Source: Paenibacillus sp. Root52 (GTDB lineage: Bacteria > Bacillota > Bacilli > Paenibacillales > Paenibacillaceae). Taken from it: a stretch of DNA of 64,000 nucleotides. The notes below the pieces were generated by a model that made no database searches, was not told the origin of the DNA, and saw only the letters and a program-made list of their open reading frames with translations. Below, one piece after another: positions 18,187-26,645 of the stretch. The position numbers and the translations under genes are program-made. How positions within the stretch are numbered: the first letter of the stretch is position 1; each line of letters starts with the position of its first letter. The stretch lies in NCBI RefSeq assembly GCF_001426865.1, contig NZ_LMFO01000031.1, positions 1-64,000 on the forward strand. The letters are read 5' to 3'.

Positions 18187-18773
18187 ACACACTACTATAT
18201 AGAGGAATCGAATTGCATGATCGGTGTCCTTTGGTGCACGATCTCAAGTGATACTGAAAATATTATATGAAACTAGAAAGTGTCTGAAAACTAATAAATA
18301 ATCTGAATAAAACGAGTAAGGTAACGAGGGGATAAAGTATATTCATCAACGAGCCTTTCTCCCTACACCGTCGATGTTAACGAATCTGAGAGACCTTATT
18401 CAGCCATATAACGACCAATGGAAATGGTAACGAATCTGAGAAACGTTATATGACGAAATACAGCGTAATGGATCTAATCCTAGCCCTAAAAAGTCGTATT
18501 AGCGTGTCAACGATTCGTTAGAATTTCCTGAATGCAATTTTACCGCGAATAAGGCCGACTGAGTTCGTTAGAGGTGGAGCATGATCGAAAGCCGTGATTC
18601 TCACATCTGACGCTAACTTAAGTGCACTGTCTACCTTTTATCGTTCGTCGCCTTCTCAACCCTAGTGCATCACTTTCCCTTGATGTACTCCAGCATGCCC
18701 GCGGTAAACGTCCTTGCTTGAACCAGACATTCATCAAACCTGCTTTTTTAAGAACCTTTCTAGTCACGTCCTA
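18187..18773. other. Gene-free region with dispersed TAACGAATC motifs
   Basis: No gene supported. It contains two direct copies of TAACGAATCTGAGA (18378-18391 and 18428-18441), each followed by a CTTAT/CGTTAT block, and inverted ATTCGTTA-like copies near 18513 and 18563. Related motifs recur at 46058-46150. The rest shows no clear open frame and may be decayed sequence. Confidence 0.5.
18376..18580. repeat. Cluster of dispersed intergenic motif copies
   Basis: TAACGAATCTGAGA at 18378 and 18428 and reverse-oriented TTCGTTAGA at 18515 and 18564. The second copy continues with AACGTTATATGACGAAATA; the 46058 copy reads TAACGAATCATAGA followed by GTCGTTATTTCGTCGAA. The same unit is thus present at two loci 27 kb apart. 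Confidence 0.6.
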
Positions 18774-18806
18774 GACAGCCCATGTAACTTATGGGTTGTC
18801 TTTTTG
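18774..18806 (+). terminator. Orphan Rho-independent terminator
   Basis: GACAGCCCAT pairs with ATGGGTTGTC (one wobble) around a 7-base loop and is followed by five Ts. The nearest upstream plus-strand gene ends almost 600 bp earlier, so it may end a small RNA or a lost gene. Confidence 0.75.
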
Positions 18807-18915
18807 GTTTGTGTAATGTTTTCTATCACCGATAATCAATTAATCCAAATTGGAAGCGGTTCAACCATTGACGGGAAGGAAGACGCCCCTTAATATTAGG
18901 GAAACAATATAAGAG

Positions 18916-19121
18916 GTTGTTCAAAAGTCCGCTTTTGATTACGAAGTATGCCTAATGGCATGATCAGCATCGAATATGGAATTCAGCCGAAATAAGTGGA
19001 TGCTTACGAAGGTCTTTCCTTCGGAAACAATGTAGTTGCTCACGTAGCTTGATCTACGCTCGCTACTCCATTTCTAGCTTCATCCCATCTTCTCGGTACT
19101 GAAAACCGACTTTTTGAACAC
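18916..19121. repeat. MITE-like repeat, copy A
   Basis: A 206-bp element starting GTTGTTCAAAAGTC and ending GACTTTTTGAACAC, so its ends are inverted repeats. It is closely similar along its length to copy B (25647-25853), and its outer parts match copy C (35008-35084). It has no coding capacity. It sits just upstream of the TrpX-type ABC operon. Confidence 0.85.
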
Positions 19122-19295
19122 ACAATAAAAGACAAACATCGGTCATGGTCATCAGTCACATGGAGGATCGTCTGCATTTGTCTGCTTTTGTCGATAAAAG
19201 CAACAATGCGTTGATGCGTTCGCTATGTCCCGCCCTATCGTGTCAACAGAGTGATGAGGGCAACAACATTTTATTCGATGGAGAGGGGTTCTCAC

Positions 19296-20345
19296 ATGAA
19301 AAAGAAATTTTGGTTGTCTCTAATGATGGTTGCATCGATGATCGTAGCAGCTGGTTGCGGTAATAATGGCGGTACAGCTACTGAATCTGAGGGCACTGGC
19401 GGCAGTGCAGGCGAAGGAAGCGCAGAGAAATCATATCGCATCGCTATCTCACAAATCGTAGAACATCCTTCACTTGATGCTACACGTGAAGGATTCATTG
19501 CAGCGCTGAAGGATGCAGGGATCGAAGAGAACAAGAACCTCAGCATTGACTATAATAATGCGCAAGGCGATTCAACGAATAATCTATCCATTGCTCAGAA
19601 AATTTCAGGAGATTCCAAAAATGATCTTGTACTTGGGATCGCTACACCATCTGCATTAGCCTTGGCTCAGCAAGTGAAGGAGAAGCCATTACTCTTCGCA
19701 GCGGTAACCGATCCACTGGGGGCTAAACTGGTGAGTGACATGGACAAGCCGGGTGGCAACATAACGGGGGCATCCGACACCAACCCAGCAGCCATTGTGC
19801 AGCTGGCTGATTTTATTGCTAAACATCTAACGGATATCAAAACGGTAGGTCTTGTCATTAACGAAGGTGAACCGAATGCAGTGGTTATGGCGAAAAATGC
19901 GGAAGAGGCTCTTGCGAAGCATGGCATTACGCTAGTTAAAGCCCCTGTGACCAATACATCTGAAGTTAAACAAGCGACGGATTCCCTGGTGGGTAAAGTC
20001 GATGCTTTCTATATCACACTCGACAACTCTGTCGTTAGCGCGGTAGATACGATCATTCAGACGGCAAACAAAAACCAAATTCCGTTCTTCTCTAGTGACC
20101 GGGATACTGTTGAAAAGGGTGCTTTTGCAACCGTTGGCTTCAAATATTATGATCACGGATATCAAGTGGGAGAAATGGCTGCGGATATTCTGAAGAACGG
20201 CACAAACCCAGGAGATATGAAAGTAACCGTTCCAGATAAGCTGGATCTAATTCTGAACCTGAAAGTAGCTGAAGCTCAAGGTATCACAGTTACCGATGAG
20301 ATGAAGGCAGAAGTGAAGGATCAGGACAATAACATTATTCAATAA
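19296..20345 (+). CDS. ABC transporter substrate-binding lipoprotein (TrpX/ABC_sub_bind type)
   Basis: 349 residues. Signal MKKKFWLSLMMVASMIVAAG is followed by the lipidated Cys and a Gly/Ser/Glu linker. The mature domain (YRIAISQIVEHPSLDATREGF, IDYNNAQGD, LVLGIATPSALALAQ, PLLFAAVTDPLGAKLV, PGGNITGASD) is the ABC_sub_bind/TrpX fold, known for tryptophan/tyrosine-type and other small ligands. GAGAGGGG lies seven bases before ATG 19296. Permease and ATPase genes follow. No T-box or other amino-acid-responsive leader was seen, so a tryptophan substrate is not supported by regulation here. Confidence 0.92.
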   Translation: MKKKFWLSLMMVASMIVAAGCGNNGGTATESEGTGGSAGEGSAEKSYRIAISQIVEHPSLDATREGFIAALKDAGIEENKNLSIDYNNAQGDSTNNLSIAQKISGDSKNDLVLGIATPSALALAQQVKEKPLLFAAVTDPLGAKLVSDMDKPGGNITGASDTNPAAIVQLADFIAKHLTDIKTVGLVINEGEPNAVVMAKNAEEALAKHGITLVKAPVTNTSEVKQATDSLVGKVDAFYITLDNSVVSAVDTIIQTANKNQIPFFSSDRDTVEKGAFATVGFKYYDHGYQVGEMAADILKNGTNPGDMKVTVPDKLDLILNLKVAEAQGITVTDEMKAEVKDQDNNIIQ

Positions 20346-20377
20346 TTGAACCGGGGCATAACCGGGTGAGTGGAACG

Positions 20378-20412
20378 AGGCGAACATGCAGGTCGGTTCG
20401 CCTTATTCTTTT
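20378..20412 (+). terminator. Weak terminator or processing hairpin inside the ABC operon
   Basis: AGGCGAAC pairs with GTTCGCCT around a 10-base loop, followed by TATTCTTTTC. It lies between the binding-protein and permease genes and would leave more binding-protein than membrane-component transcript, a common arrangement. Confidence 0.6.
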
Positions 20413-20434
20413 CAATAAATAGGGAGGAAGCAAC

Positions 20435-21364
20435 GTGAGTATAAGCTGGAGTTCAATTGAAGGAGCGATAGAGCTCGGTCTGTTATATGCATTAATGGCA
20501 CTCGGCGTATATATTACGTTCCGAATCCTCGACTTCCCCGATCTCACCGTTGACGGAAGTTTCACAACAGGAGGAGCCATTGCGGCGGTGATGATCTCGA
20601 ACGATTTCTCTCCTTGGCTCGCCTGTCTTGCAGCAATGGGTGGTGGCATGTTGGCTGGTATATGTACGGGATTACTTCATACGAAGGGTAAGATTAATGG
20701 CTTGTTATCCGGTATCCTGATGATGATTGCCCTGTACTCTATCAACCTGCGTATTCTAGGCGGGGCGCCGAATAAGTCCATTATGGGTATGGACAGTCCG
20801 TTCTCGGGTGAGCATGTCATGGTCATCATTATCATCGTTGTACTGCTATTCAAGATCATGCTGGATCTGTTTATGAAAACAGATATCGGACTTGCGCTTC
20901 GTGCAACAGGGGATAACAAACGTATGATCCGAAGCTTTGGAGCCAATACCGATGTAACGACAATTGTTGGTGTCAGCCTGTCCAATGGATTGGTTGCTTT
21001 GTCTGGAGCATTTATTGCGCAGCAAGCTGGCTTTGCAGATATTACGATGGGGATTGGTATGATCGTTATCGGACTTGCCTCAGTTATTATCGGAGAAGCG
21101 ATTCTAGGGGCAAGAACTGTATTCTGGGCAACCCTGGCGGCTGTGGTCGGTTCAATCATATATCGGATTGTTGTGGCAATCGCACTTGAAGTGCCTTGGT
21201 TCGATACGTCTGACATGAAATTGATTACTGCTATTATTGTTATTATTGCTCTCGTGTTCCCTTCCCTGCGCCGCTCGATGAAACAAAAGAAGCTGGCACG
21301 CAGAAGAATGCAAGAGCTGATGCAATCGACAGGTCATCAGACGACGACGAAGGGAGGCATGTGA
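20435..21364 (+). CDS. ABC transporter permease (branched-chain/TrpY type)
   Basis: 309 residues, about eight to nine membrane helices, in the LivH/ABC-2-like permease family that accompanies TrpX binding proteins (GLLYALMALGVYITFRILDFPDLTVDGSF at the N-terminus is characteristic). The C-terminus is basic (RRSMKQKKLARRRMQELMQ). It starts at GTG 20435 with AGGGAGGA nine bases upstream. Its stop lies within the start region of the ATPase gene (ATGTGATCATG), so translation is probably coupled. Confidence 0.92.
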   Translation: MSISWSSIEGAIELGLLYALMALGVYITFRILDFPDLTVDGSFTTGGAIAAVMISNDFSPWLACLAAMGGGMLAGICTGLLHTKGKINGLLSGILMMIALYSINLRILGGAPNKSIMGMDSPFSGEHVMVIIIIVVLLFKIMLDLFMKTDIGLALRATGDNKRMIRSFGANTDVTTIVGVSLSNGLVALSGAFIAQQAGFADITMGIGMIVIGLASVIIGEAILGARTVFWATLAAVVGSIIYRIVVAIALEVPWFDTSDMKLITAIIVIIALVFPSLRRSMKQKKLARRRMQELMQSTGHQTTTKGGM

Positions 21365-21366
21365 TC

Positions 21367-22161
21367 ATGCTGGACATTACACAAGTCACCAAGCTGTTCA
21401 ATCCAGGCACAACGGATGAGAAGACGGCACTGGTTGGTGTGAATCTAACGATGAACCCGGGAGACTTCGTCACCGTAATTGGTAGTAATGGAGCAGGAAA
21501 GTCCACGCTGATGAACATCATATCAGGCGTGATGAAACCGGATATGGGCGATGTGCTGATCCATGACCGTTCGATCAAAAACCTGCCAGAGCATAAGCGT
21601 AGCAGTTGGATCGGTAGGGTGTTCCAGGATCCGATGGCAGGTACCGCACCGCATATGTCCATTGAAGAAAATATGGCGATGGCCTATAAGCGTGGCAAGG
21701 GACGTGGACTTGGCTTTGGGGTTACCCGTGCAAGACGGGAAATTTTCAATGCTCAGCTAGAGAAGCTGGGTATTGGACTCGAGAAACGGCCGAATGCCAA
21801 GGTAGGTCTGTTGTCTGGCGGGGAGCGTCAAGCACTTAGTCTGCTCATGGCCACATTCACGCAGCCGCAGATTCTGCTGCTCGATGAGCACACGGCAGCG
21901 CTTGATCCTTCACGGGCGGAACTGATTACGGAGCTAACCGAGACGCTGGTTCGTGAGATGAGACTGACTACGCTTATGGTCACGCATAACATGGAGCAGG
22001 CGATTCGCCTGGGGAACCGTCTGATCATGATGGACAAAGGCCGAATTATTCTGGATGTTAGCGAAGAACGCAAGCGCACACTGACCGTCTCTGAGCTGCT
22101 TGGCGAGTTCGAACGCATTAGTGGTAAGAAAATGGCAGACGACCGCGTAGTACTGGGATAG
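21367..22161 (+). CDS. ABC transporter ATP-binding protein (TrpZ type)
   Basis: 264 residues with Walker A GSNGAGKST, signature LSGGERQA, Walker B ILLLDEHTAALDP and the switch His in MVTHNMEQA. It energises the importer formed with the two preceding gene products. ATG 21367 is chosen because GGGAGG stands ten bases upstream; GTG 21361, only four bases from it, is the alternative. A strong terminator follows directly. Confidence 0.93.
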   Translation: MLDITQVTKLFNPGTTDEKTALVGVNLTMNPGDFVTVIGSNGAGKSTLMNIISGVMKPDMGDVLIHDRSIKNLPEHKRSSWIGRVFQDPMAGTAPHMSIEENMAMAYKRGKGRGLGFGVTRARREIFNAQLEKLGIGLEKRPNAKVGLLSGGERQALSLLMATFTQPQILLLDEHTAALDPSRAELITELTETLVREMRLTTLMVTHNMEQAIRLGNRLIMMDKGRIILDVSEERKRTLTVSELLGEFERISGKKMADDRVVLG

Positions 22162-22169
22162 ATGATGAG

Positions 22170-22198
22170 AACCTTTTGCGAGAACGCAAAAGGTTTTT
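22170..22198 (+). terminator. Rho-independent terminator after ABC operon
   Basis: AACCTTTTGCG pairs perfectly with CGCAAAAGGTT around AGAA and runs into Ts. Confidence 0.93.
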
Positions 22199-22264
22199 GT
22201 GTGTTAAGATGATGGAGTTTATAAGATCTTAATCTCATAGGAATTACAGGTAGGAGGAAGACGC

Positions 22265-23413
22265 ATGTCATTGCAGTTTGAGGAAAGTACATATACGGTC
22301 TCCCGGCGCACCGACTCGGTGCTTTTGCTCGCGAAGGAGTTTGCTTTGCTTCATTTTCTCTATGAAAACAGGGGGAAAGCATTCACTCGCAGTCAGCTTC
22401 TAGATCGCGTGTGGCCGTTAGAATATCCTGTCGAGCGCACTGTGGATGATCATGTCTATCGTCTTCGGAAAAAGTTAAAGCCCTGGGATGAAGTTAGGCT
22501 GGATACAGTACGCGGGTATGGTTACCGACTCACTCTTCAAGAGAACCGATCCGCCATACCTGATAATCCCTCTATGTACGACCAGGGTATGCGGGAAGTT
22601 ATACAAGGATTGTTTCGCAAATATCATTTATTTGGGCAAGGAAAGTCGCTACTTACCTTAATGAATCAGCAGGAGGTATTAGGCATTCAGATGGATGCGT
22701 ACTACCGCATCTATATTCATTTTATCCAAGGTGATCTGGAATGGCTAATAACAACGGGAGAGATCACATTTGAGGAGCGTCTATACTGGCTGCTGGTCTT
22801 TGTACATGCACTTGTTGAGCCTGCTGAAGCATTACGATTATACGAAATGGCTCTACATTCATCCGCATTATCACCGGAACAGCAAGAGGAGCTTCGTATT
22901 CTTAATATCATCGAAGTTTATGCAGAGGTAGGACAGTATGCCCGAGCTAAGAAGCAATTACAAGAAACGTATCGCGTCATTGAAACGGATGAGATGGTTA
23001 ACTTCCAATTACCTGTAGGGCTTGCTGAGCTGTATGTAGAGTTGTGGGGCGGGAGTGCCGAAGCGGTGGAAGCCCAGATCGCTATGCTTCGTTCCGGATT
23101 GAAGGATGCTCCATACCTACGTGAGATCGGACGATTTCAGATCATGGAAGGGCTATGGCTGCTTAGACAAGGACGAGATCGAGAGGCAGAACCGAGATTG
23201 GATGATGGCCTAGACGTACTCAAAATGACCTTGAATGCACCGTTATGCCTGAATTCGTCCAAACAGGTGCTATTGTTTATGGCGCATCATCGGATCGAAG
23301 GACGTTTGTTCAAGAAATATAGTCAGCTCTATGAGGACATCGCCAAAATGTATGGGGTACCGCGATACGGCTCGCTCATTGTAGATGAAGTTCAACAATT
23401 TCTGTCCCGTTAG
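22265..23413 (+). CDS. Winged-helix transcription factor with helical-repeat C-terminus
   Basis: 382 residues. The first ~95 are an OmpR-type winged helix (LLLAKEFALLHFLYENRGKAFTRSQLLDRVWPLE, ERTVDDHVYRLRKKL, DTVRGYGYRL), but there is no receiver domain. The remaining ~285 residues are helical with TPR-like character (AYYRIYIHFIQGD, LRLYEMALHSS, IEVYAEVGQYARAKKQLQETY). This resembles SARP/AfsR-like or ToxR-like layouts in which the repeats sense a ligand or partner. It is followed by an MFS exporter gene that it probably controls. A ribosome binding site AGGAGGAAG precedes ATG 22265. Confidence 0.87.
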   Translation: MSLQFEESTYTVSRRTDSVLLLAKEFALLHFLYENRGKAFTRSQLLDRVWPLEYPVERTVDDHVYRLRKKLKPWDEVRLDTVRGYGYRLTLQENRSAIPDNPSMYDQGMREVIQGLFRKYHLFGQGKSLLTLMNQQEVLGIQMDAYYRIYIHFIQGDLEWLITTGEITFEERLYWLLVFVHALVEPAEALRLYEMALHSSALSPEQQEELRILNIIEVYAEVGQYARAKKQLQETYRVIETDEMVNFQLPVGLAELYVELWGGSAEAVEAQIAMLRSGLKDAPYLREIGRFQIMEGLWLLRQGRDREAEPRLDDGLDVLKMTLNAPLCLNSSKQVLLFMAHHRIEGRLFKKYSQLYEDIAKMYGVPRYGSLIVDEVQQFLSR

Positions 23414-23429
23414 TCCCCTAATCGCAATT

Positions 23430-23524
23430 CCTCTGATCTTCCTCTGATATAACTCCACTATGATTACAACCAAGTACCACGTGTTCTACTCATCGCGAGT
23501 GCACGGTTGTAATCAGAGGAGGAG
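23430..23524 (+). promoter_or_regulatory. Structured leader covering the MFS ribosome binding site
   Basis: GATTACAACC (23462-23471) pairs exactly with GGTTGTAATC (23505-23514), directly before the ribosome binding site AGAGGAGGAG. In addition CCTCTGAT occurs twice (23430-23437, 23441-23448), and each copy is the exact complement of ATCAGAGG (23512-23519), which overlaps the binding site. Alternative pairings could hide or expose it. A 29-codon frame (23460-23549) overlapping the MFS start has no good ribosome binding site. Confidence 0.5.
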
Positions 23525-23532
23525 CTACTACA

Positions 23533-24885
23533 ATGACGACTATTTCTAATCTATCAAATGAATCTTTAGATGGTTCCGCTGTACCTAAGACACCACCCAC
23601 CACATTAAAATCAAATGCTACATTTATGCGGATGTTTGTCGCCTATGCACTGGCGACATTTGGGGACTGGTTCGATACACTTGCTATTCAGGTGATGGTT
23701 GCCTATCGCTGGGGAGTCGATCCATTCATCATCGCACTTATTCCGGTATGCATGGCGGTTCCGGGGATATTACTCGGCTCACTCGCAGGTACACTGGCCG
23801 ATCGTGTACAGAAGGTGAGGATCATGTTACTATGCGATGCGATTACGGTGGTGCTGACCATGGCCATTTTATTTGCCCCAAGTGCATTATGGCTGCTCCC
23901 GCTTCTGGCGCTTCGAGCTACGATGGGTGTACTGCATGTTCCAGCCCAACAGGCATTGACGCGCCAGGTTGTGGCCGAGGAGCATCTATTCCAGGCATCT
24001 GCCATGAACGGATTCATCGCACAGTGCTCCAAAGTTGCAGGGCCGCTGCTTGGCGCCGTGATACTTACGTTATTTTCACCTCAAGTGTGTATTGTCGTTA
24101 ACGCGGTCACCCGCCTGATATCTGGTGCAATCTTATGGCCGTTACGACAGTTGTCCGAGAACACTGAGTCATCAAGTGCTCTCAATGGTAACGCGGAGAC
24201 AACGGAAACTAAAGCTCAATATGAACTTCGAAATGAAACTCAGCCAGAGTCGTTTCGTGCACAATGGCGGGAGGGTTGGAGGTTTATCCGAGACAGCCGC
24301 AGAATTATGAGTACGATGGTGTTTGGCTGTATGGGTCTGATGGCGATCCTGATGATCGATTATCAGTTCACCACACTGTTTCGTGAGATCAAACCAGGTC
24401 ATGAAGCTATGGTTGGTTGGCTTGGTTCATCCGCAGGTGCGGGTGCGGTAGCCATCATTTTGCTCATGAATCGGTTGCCACGAATCGGTTATGGATGGGG
24501 ACTTGGAGGAGGTTATCTGCTCATCGGTGCCGGCATTGCTGCCTTGGGCTGGATCGGTTCAGAGACTGCTCTATTCTGGATCATCGTATGGGGACTATGC
24601 ATTGGGGTAGGCAATGGACTCTTTATGGTTACACTGAATTATCTGTTGCAAAAGGAAACCCCTCCTGCCTTCACAGGCCGAGTGTTCGGTATTCAAAATT
24701 CTTTATCCAGTGTGGTGCTGGTTGTTGCTCCTCTTGTAGGGGGGATTTTGATTCGGTCGGCCGGGGCGAGCCCAGCGTTCCAATACATCGGTATCGCCAC
24801 ATTTATGATTGGGATCATAGGCATCGTACTGCAACGTGTCTTATGGGCAGAGGGGAAATCTCCCGTAGCTACCTTACAAGAATAA
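23533..24885 (+). CDS. MFS transporter, probable drug or metabolite exporter
   Basis: 450 residues, about twelve membrane helices. The N-terminal half starts ATFMRMFVAYALATFGDWFDTLAIQVMV and holds the MFS-A loop GTLADRVQKVRIM between helices 2 and 3; a long cytoplasmic loop (about 205-240) separates the halves. It matches the MFS_3/enterobactin-exporter-like group of Bacillales. ATG 23533 lies after GAGGAGGAG. A winged-helix/TPR regulator is encoded upstream, and the leader carries an unusual hairpin over the ribosome binding site. Confidence 0.92.
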   Translation: MTTISNLSNESLDGSAVPKTPPTTLKSNATFMRMFVAYALATFGDWFDTLAIQVMVAYRWGVDPFIIALIPVCMAVPGILLGSLAGTLADRVQKVRIMLLCDAITVVLTMAILFAPSALWLLPLLALRATMGVLHVPAQQALTRQVVAEEHLFQASAMNGFIAQCSKVAGPLLGAVILTLFSPQVCIVVNAVTRLISGAILWPLRQLSENTESSSALNGNAETTETKAQYELRNETQPESFRAQWREGWRFIRDSRRIMSTMVFGCMGLMAILMIDYQFTTLFREIKPGHEAMVGWLGSSAGAGAVAIILLMNRLPRIGYGWGLGGGYLLIGAGIAALGWIGSETALFWIIVWGLCIGVGNGLFMVTLNYLLQKETPPAFTGRVFGIQNSLSSVVLVVAPLVGGILIRSAGASPAFQYIGIATFMIGIIGIVLQRVLWAEGKSPVATLQE

Positions 24886-24946
24886 GTTTGACCCGCTATC
24901 GTTTGCGACCAACTTGATCACGATGGGATGCTGTAAATTAAAACAT

Positions 24947-24988
24947 GAACAGCCGCTAGTTGGTTTTCACCAGAAGCGGCTGTTCTTT
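24947..24988. terminator. Bidirectional terminator between MFS gene and surface island
   Basis: GAACAGCCGCT (24947-24957) pairs with AGCGGCTGTTC (24975-24985), with further TGG/CCA pairing inside. It lies between convergent genes (MFS on plus, surface protein on minus) and could stop both transcripts. Confidence 0.8.
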
Positions 24989-25041
24989 GGCATGCGTAGC
25001 GTAGCATGCAGCAGAGTAGCAAGAAGAAGTGTTTTACCATG

Positions 25042-25623
25042 TTACACTTCCCACCAAGCAAAGTAAGCAGTTGAGGCTAATAAGCCGGCAACGGAAAGGG
25101 AGCCACTAACAGTCAGGTTGATCGACTGACCTGCGGGAACAACATATTGCCCCCATACACTCGATGCAAATGGCCCAGCCTGTAGAGGCATCGTCATGAT
25201 TGTAGTCGCTCCAGTGGGAGCGGAAGCAGAGGTACGTACTGTTGCAACGCTGGTATTCGTGCTGGATAGATTGCTGTTCACTGCGGCTATGGTGGTTGGT
25301 GAGGTTAGTGTACCATTAGCGCTTAGTATCATCGAACCACTAAATGAAGACAGAAGGTTGAGTCCTACCGTAATCCCGCCAGAGAGTCGTGATACATACA
25401 GGGTTCTACCGCTACCCACAGGATTAGTTAGTTGTACCGTCGCAATAACGCTGCCTCCTAACAATCCAAGCGTTGTTGAGTTGGTTGAACCCGCGTTATA
25501 TAGATTACCTGTGTTACCGGCATCCGTCTCAGGTGGAGCAACAATGCCGGGGGAAGTAAAGGTGTTTGTATTGGAGGTATAGACGGGCTGACTTAAAGGG
25601 TTGAATACATTATTATTCGGCAC
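25042..25623 (-). CDS. Ser/Thr-rich beta-strand surface-like protein 1
   Basis: About 193 residues, beginning PNNNVFNPLSQPVYTSNTNTF and ending AYFAWWEV. It is rich in Ser, Thr, Gly, Ala and Val with alternating strand-like patterns and almost no charged residues or Lys. The neighbouring minus-strand protein has the same plan (NVFN...NTF.(S/T)PGI.A, GSGRT(L/I).(V/I)S, ...WWE(V/F)), so they are paralogues. The start is taken as GTG 25623, eight bases after AAAGGTGG; the open frame runs further upstream only because it reads into a MITE-like repeat. No signal peptide is seen. I infer a spore- or cell-surface component; the family is not recognised. Confidence 0.75.
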   Translation of the reverse strand: MPNNNVFNPLSQPVYTSNTNTFTSPGIVAPPETDAGNTGNLYNAGSTNSTTLGLLGGSVIATVQLTNPVGSGRTLYVSRLSGGITVGLNLLSSFSGSMILSANGTLTSPTTIAAVNSNLSSTNTSVATVRTSASAPTGATTIMTMPLQAGPFASSVWGQYVVPAGQSINLTVSGSLSVAGLLASTAYFAWWEV

Positions 25624-25646
25624 AGTATACACCACCTTTATAAGAA

Positions 25647-25853
25647 GTTGTTCAAAAAGTCCGCTTTTGATTACGAAGGATGCCCTAAGGCATCTCAGCA
25701 TCGAAGTTGGGATTCAGCCGAAATAAGTGGATGCTTACGAAGGTGTTTCTTCGGAAACAATGTAATTGCTCACGTAGTTTTGCCTACGCTCCGCTATTCC
25801 ATTTCTATCTTCATCCCATCTTCTCGGTACTGAAAACCGTCCTTTTTGAACAC
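25647..25853. repeat. MITE-like repeat, copy B
   Basis: A 207-bp element from GTTGTTCAAAAAGTC to CTTTTTGAACAC with inverted ends, lying between the two surface-protein paralogues. It shares nearly all internal words with copy A, including the TTACGAAGG/CCTTCGG-like internal inverted pair. It carries TCCGCT at both 25659 and near 25790. Confidence 0.88.
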
Positions 25854-25867
25854 GTACTATAAGTAGA

Positions 25868-26425
25868 TTAGAATTCCCACCACGATAGATTGATTGCTGC
25901 GGTCTGATTCCCCGTACCAAGACTAATCGATAATGTTTGTCCCGGAGGAACAACGAGCGCACCATTAAAATCCAGCATATACATGCCAGCCGTTAGCGGA
26001 ATACTGATGAGACTTGTGAATGCGCCGCCGAGTGTACCTGTATTTTGCCTTGTGGTGACTACACTGGCGTTAGCATTACCAAGTAAGGTGTTGACTGGAA
26101 CGGGGGTGCTTCCTGCGGTCACTGTCCCTCCCGAATATATAACCAAGGTTGCCGCCGCTGTGGTGCCTCCAAGTATGCTTGATATCCGTATCGTTCTGCC
26201 ACTGCCAGCCGCATTAATGATCTGTAGCAGCAGGTTTTGGCCCGCGGGAATGGAGGAGTTATTCGTAGTCAGTGTAAAAAAACTACCAGCCGCCGCTGCT
26301 CCGCTTTCTGCCGAAGCCTCAATGCCAGGAGCGGAGAACGTATTCGTCAACTGTGTGAATAAAGGGCCGTTCGACTGATTGAACACATTATAGTTCGTTA
26401 TCTCTTCCACCTCCCTTACGACCAA
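25868..26425 (-). CDS. Ser/Thr-rich beta-strand surface-like protein 2
   Basis: Up to 185 residues, ending INLSWWEF, paralogous to the preceding protein (shared YNVFN, NTF, PGI, AGSGRTIRIS, WWE). The sequence is uncharged and strand-rich (LVIYSGGTVTAGSTPVPVNTLLGNANASVV). The start is uncertain: the frame opens at TTG 26425, but the strong GGGAGGTGG lies inside it (about 26409-26417) and the paralogue's start aligns to an ATA codon at 26401; GTG 26410 overlaps the binding site. It is divergent from the next gene. A surface role is inferred from composition and context. Confidence 0.72.
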   Translation of the reverse strand: MVVREVEEITNYNVFNQSNGPLFTQLTNTFSAPGIEASAESGAAAAGSFFTLTTNNSSIPAGQNLLLQIINAAGSGRTIRISSILGGTTAAATLVIYSGGTVTAGSTPVPVNTLLGNANASVVTTRQNTGTLGGAFTSLISIPLTAGMYMLDFNGALVVPPGQTLSISLGTGNQTAAINLSWWEF

Positions 26426-26606
26426 TAGATAACCCTATAGCTATAGAGATTGCTCCAAAAATCAGAATCAACAAGCTCTAGAACAAGCCTTCTCTCGTAT
26501 GCTTCATTGTACTTGCATTGTATGAGGGAAATGGATGAAGGGTTTGGGACAAAATGAGGAAAACTCGAAATAGCGGCAGATGCCGTGCCCGTATTTTGAA
26601 TAAAGG

Positions 26607-26614
26607 CATACGAT
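26607..26614 (+). promoter_or_regulatory. Possible sporulation-sigma -10 element
   Basis: CATACGAT resembles the SigE -10 consensus (CATACAnT) and lies about 32 bp before the ATG at 26646, but no convincing -35 is found at the right distance. A hint only. Confidence 0.2.
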
Positions 26615-26645
26615 GCGGAAGCACATTTTTTAAGGGGAAATTGAG

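Noticed and set aside
19122-19295. T-box or tryptophan leader before the TrpX-type binding protein
   Set aside because: No T-box sequence, specifier stem or antiterminator was found.
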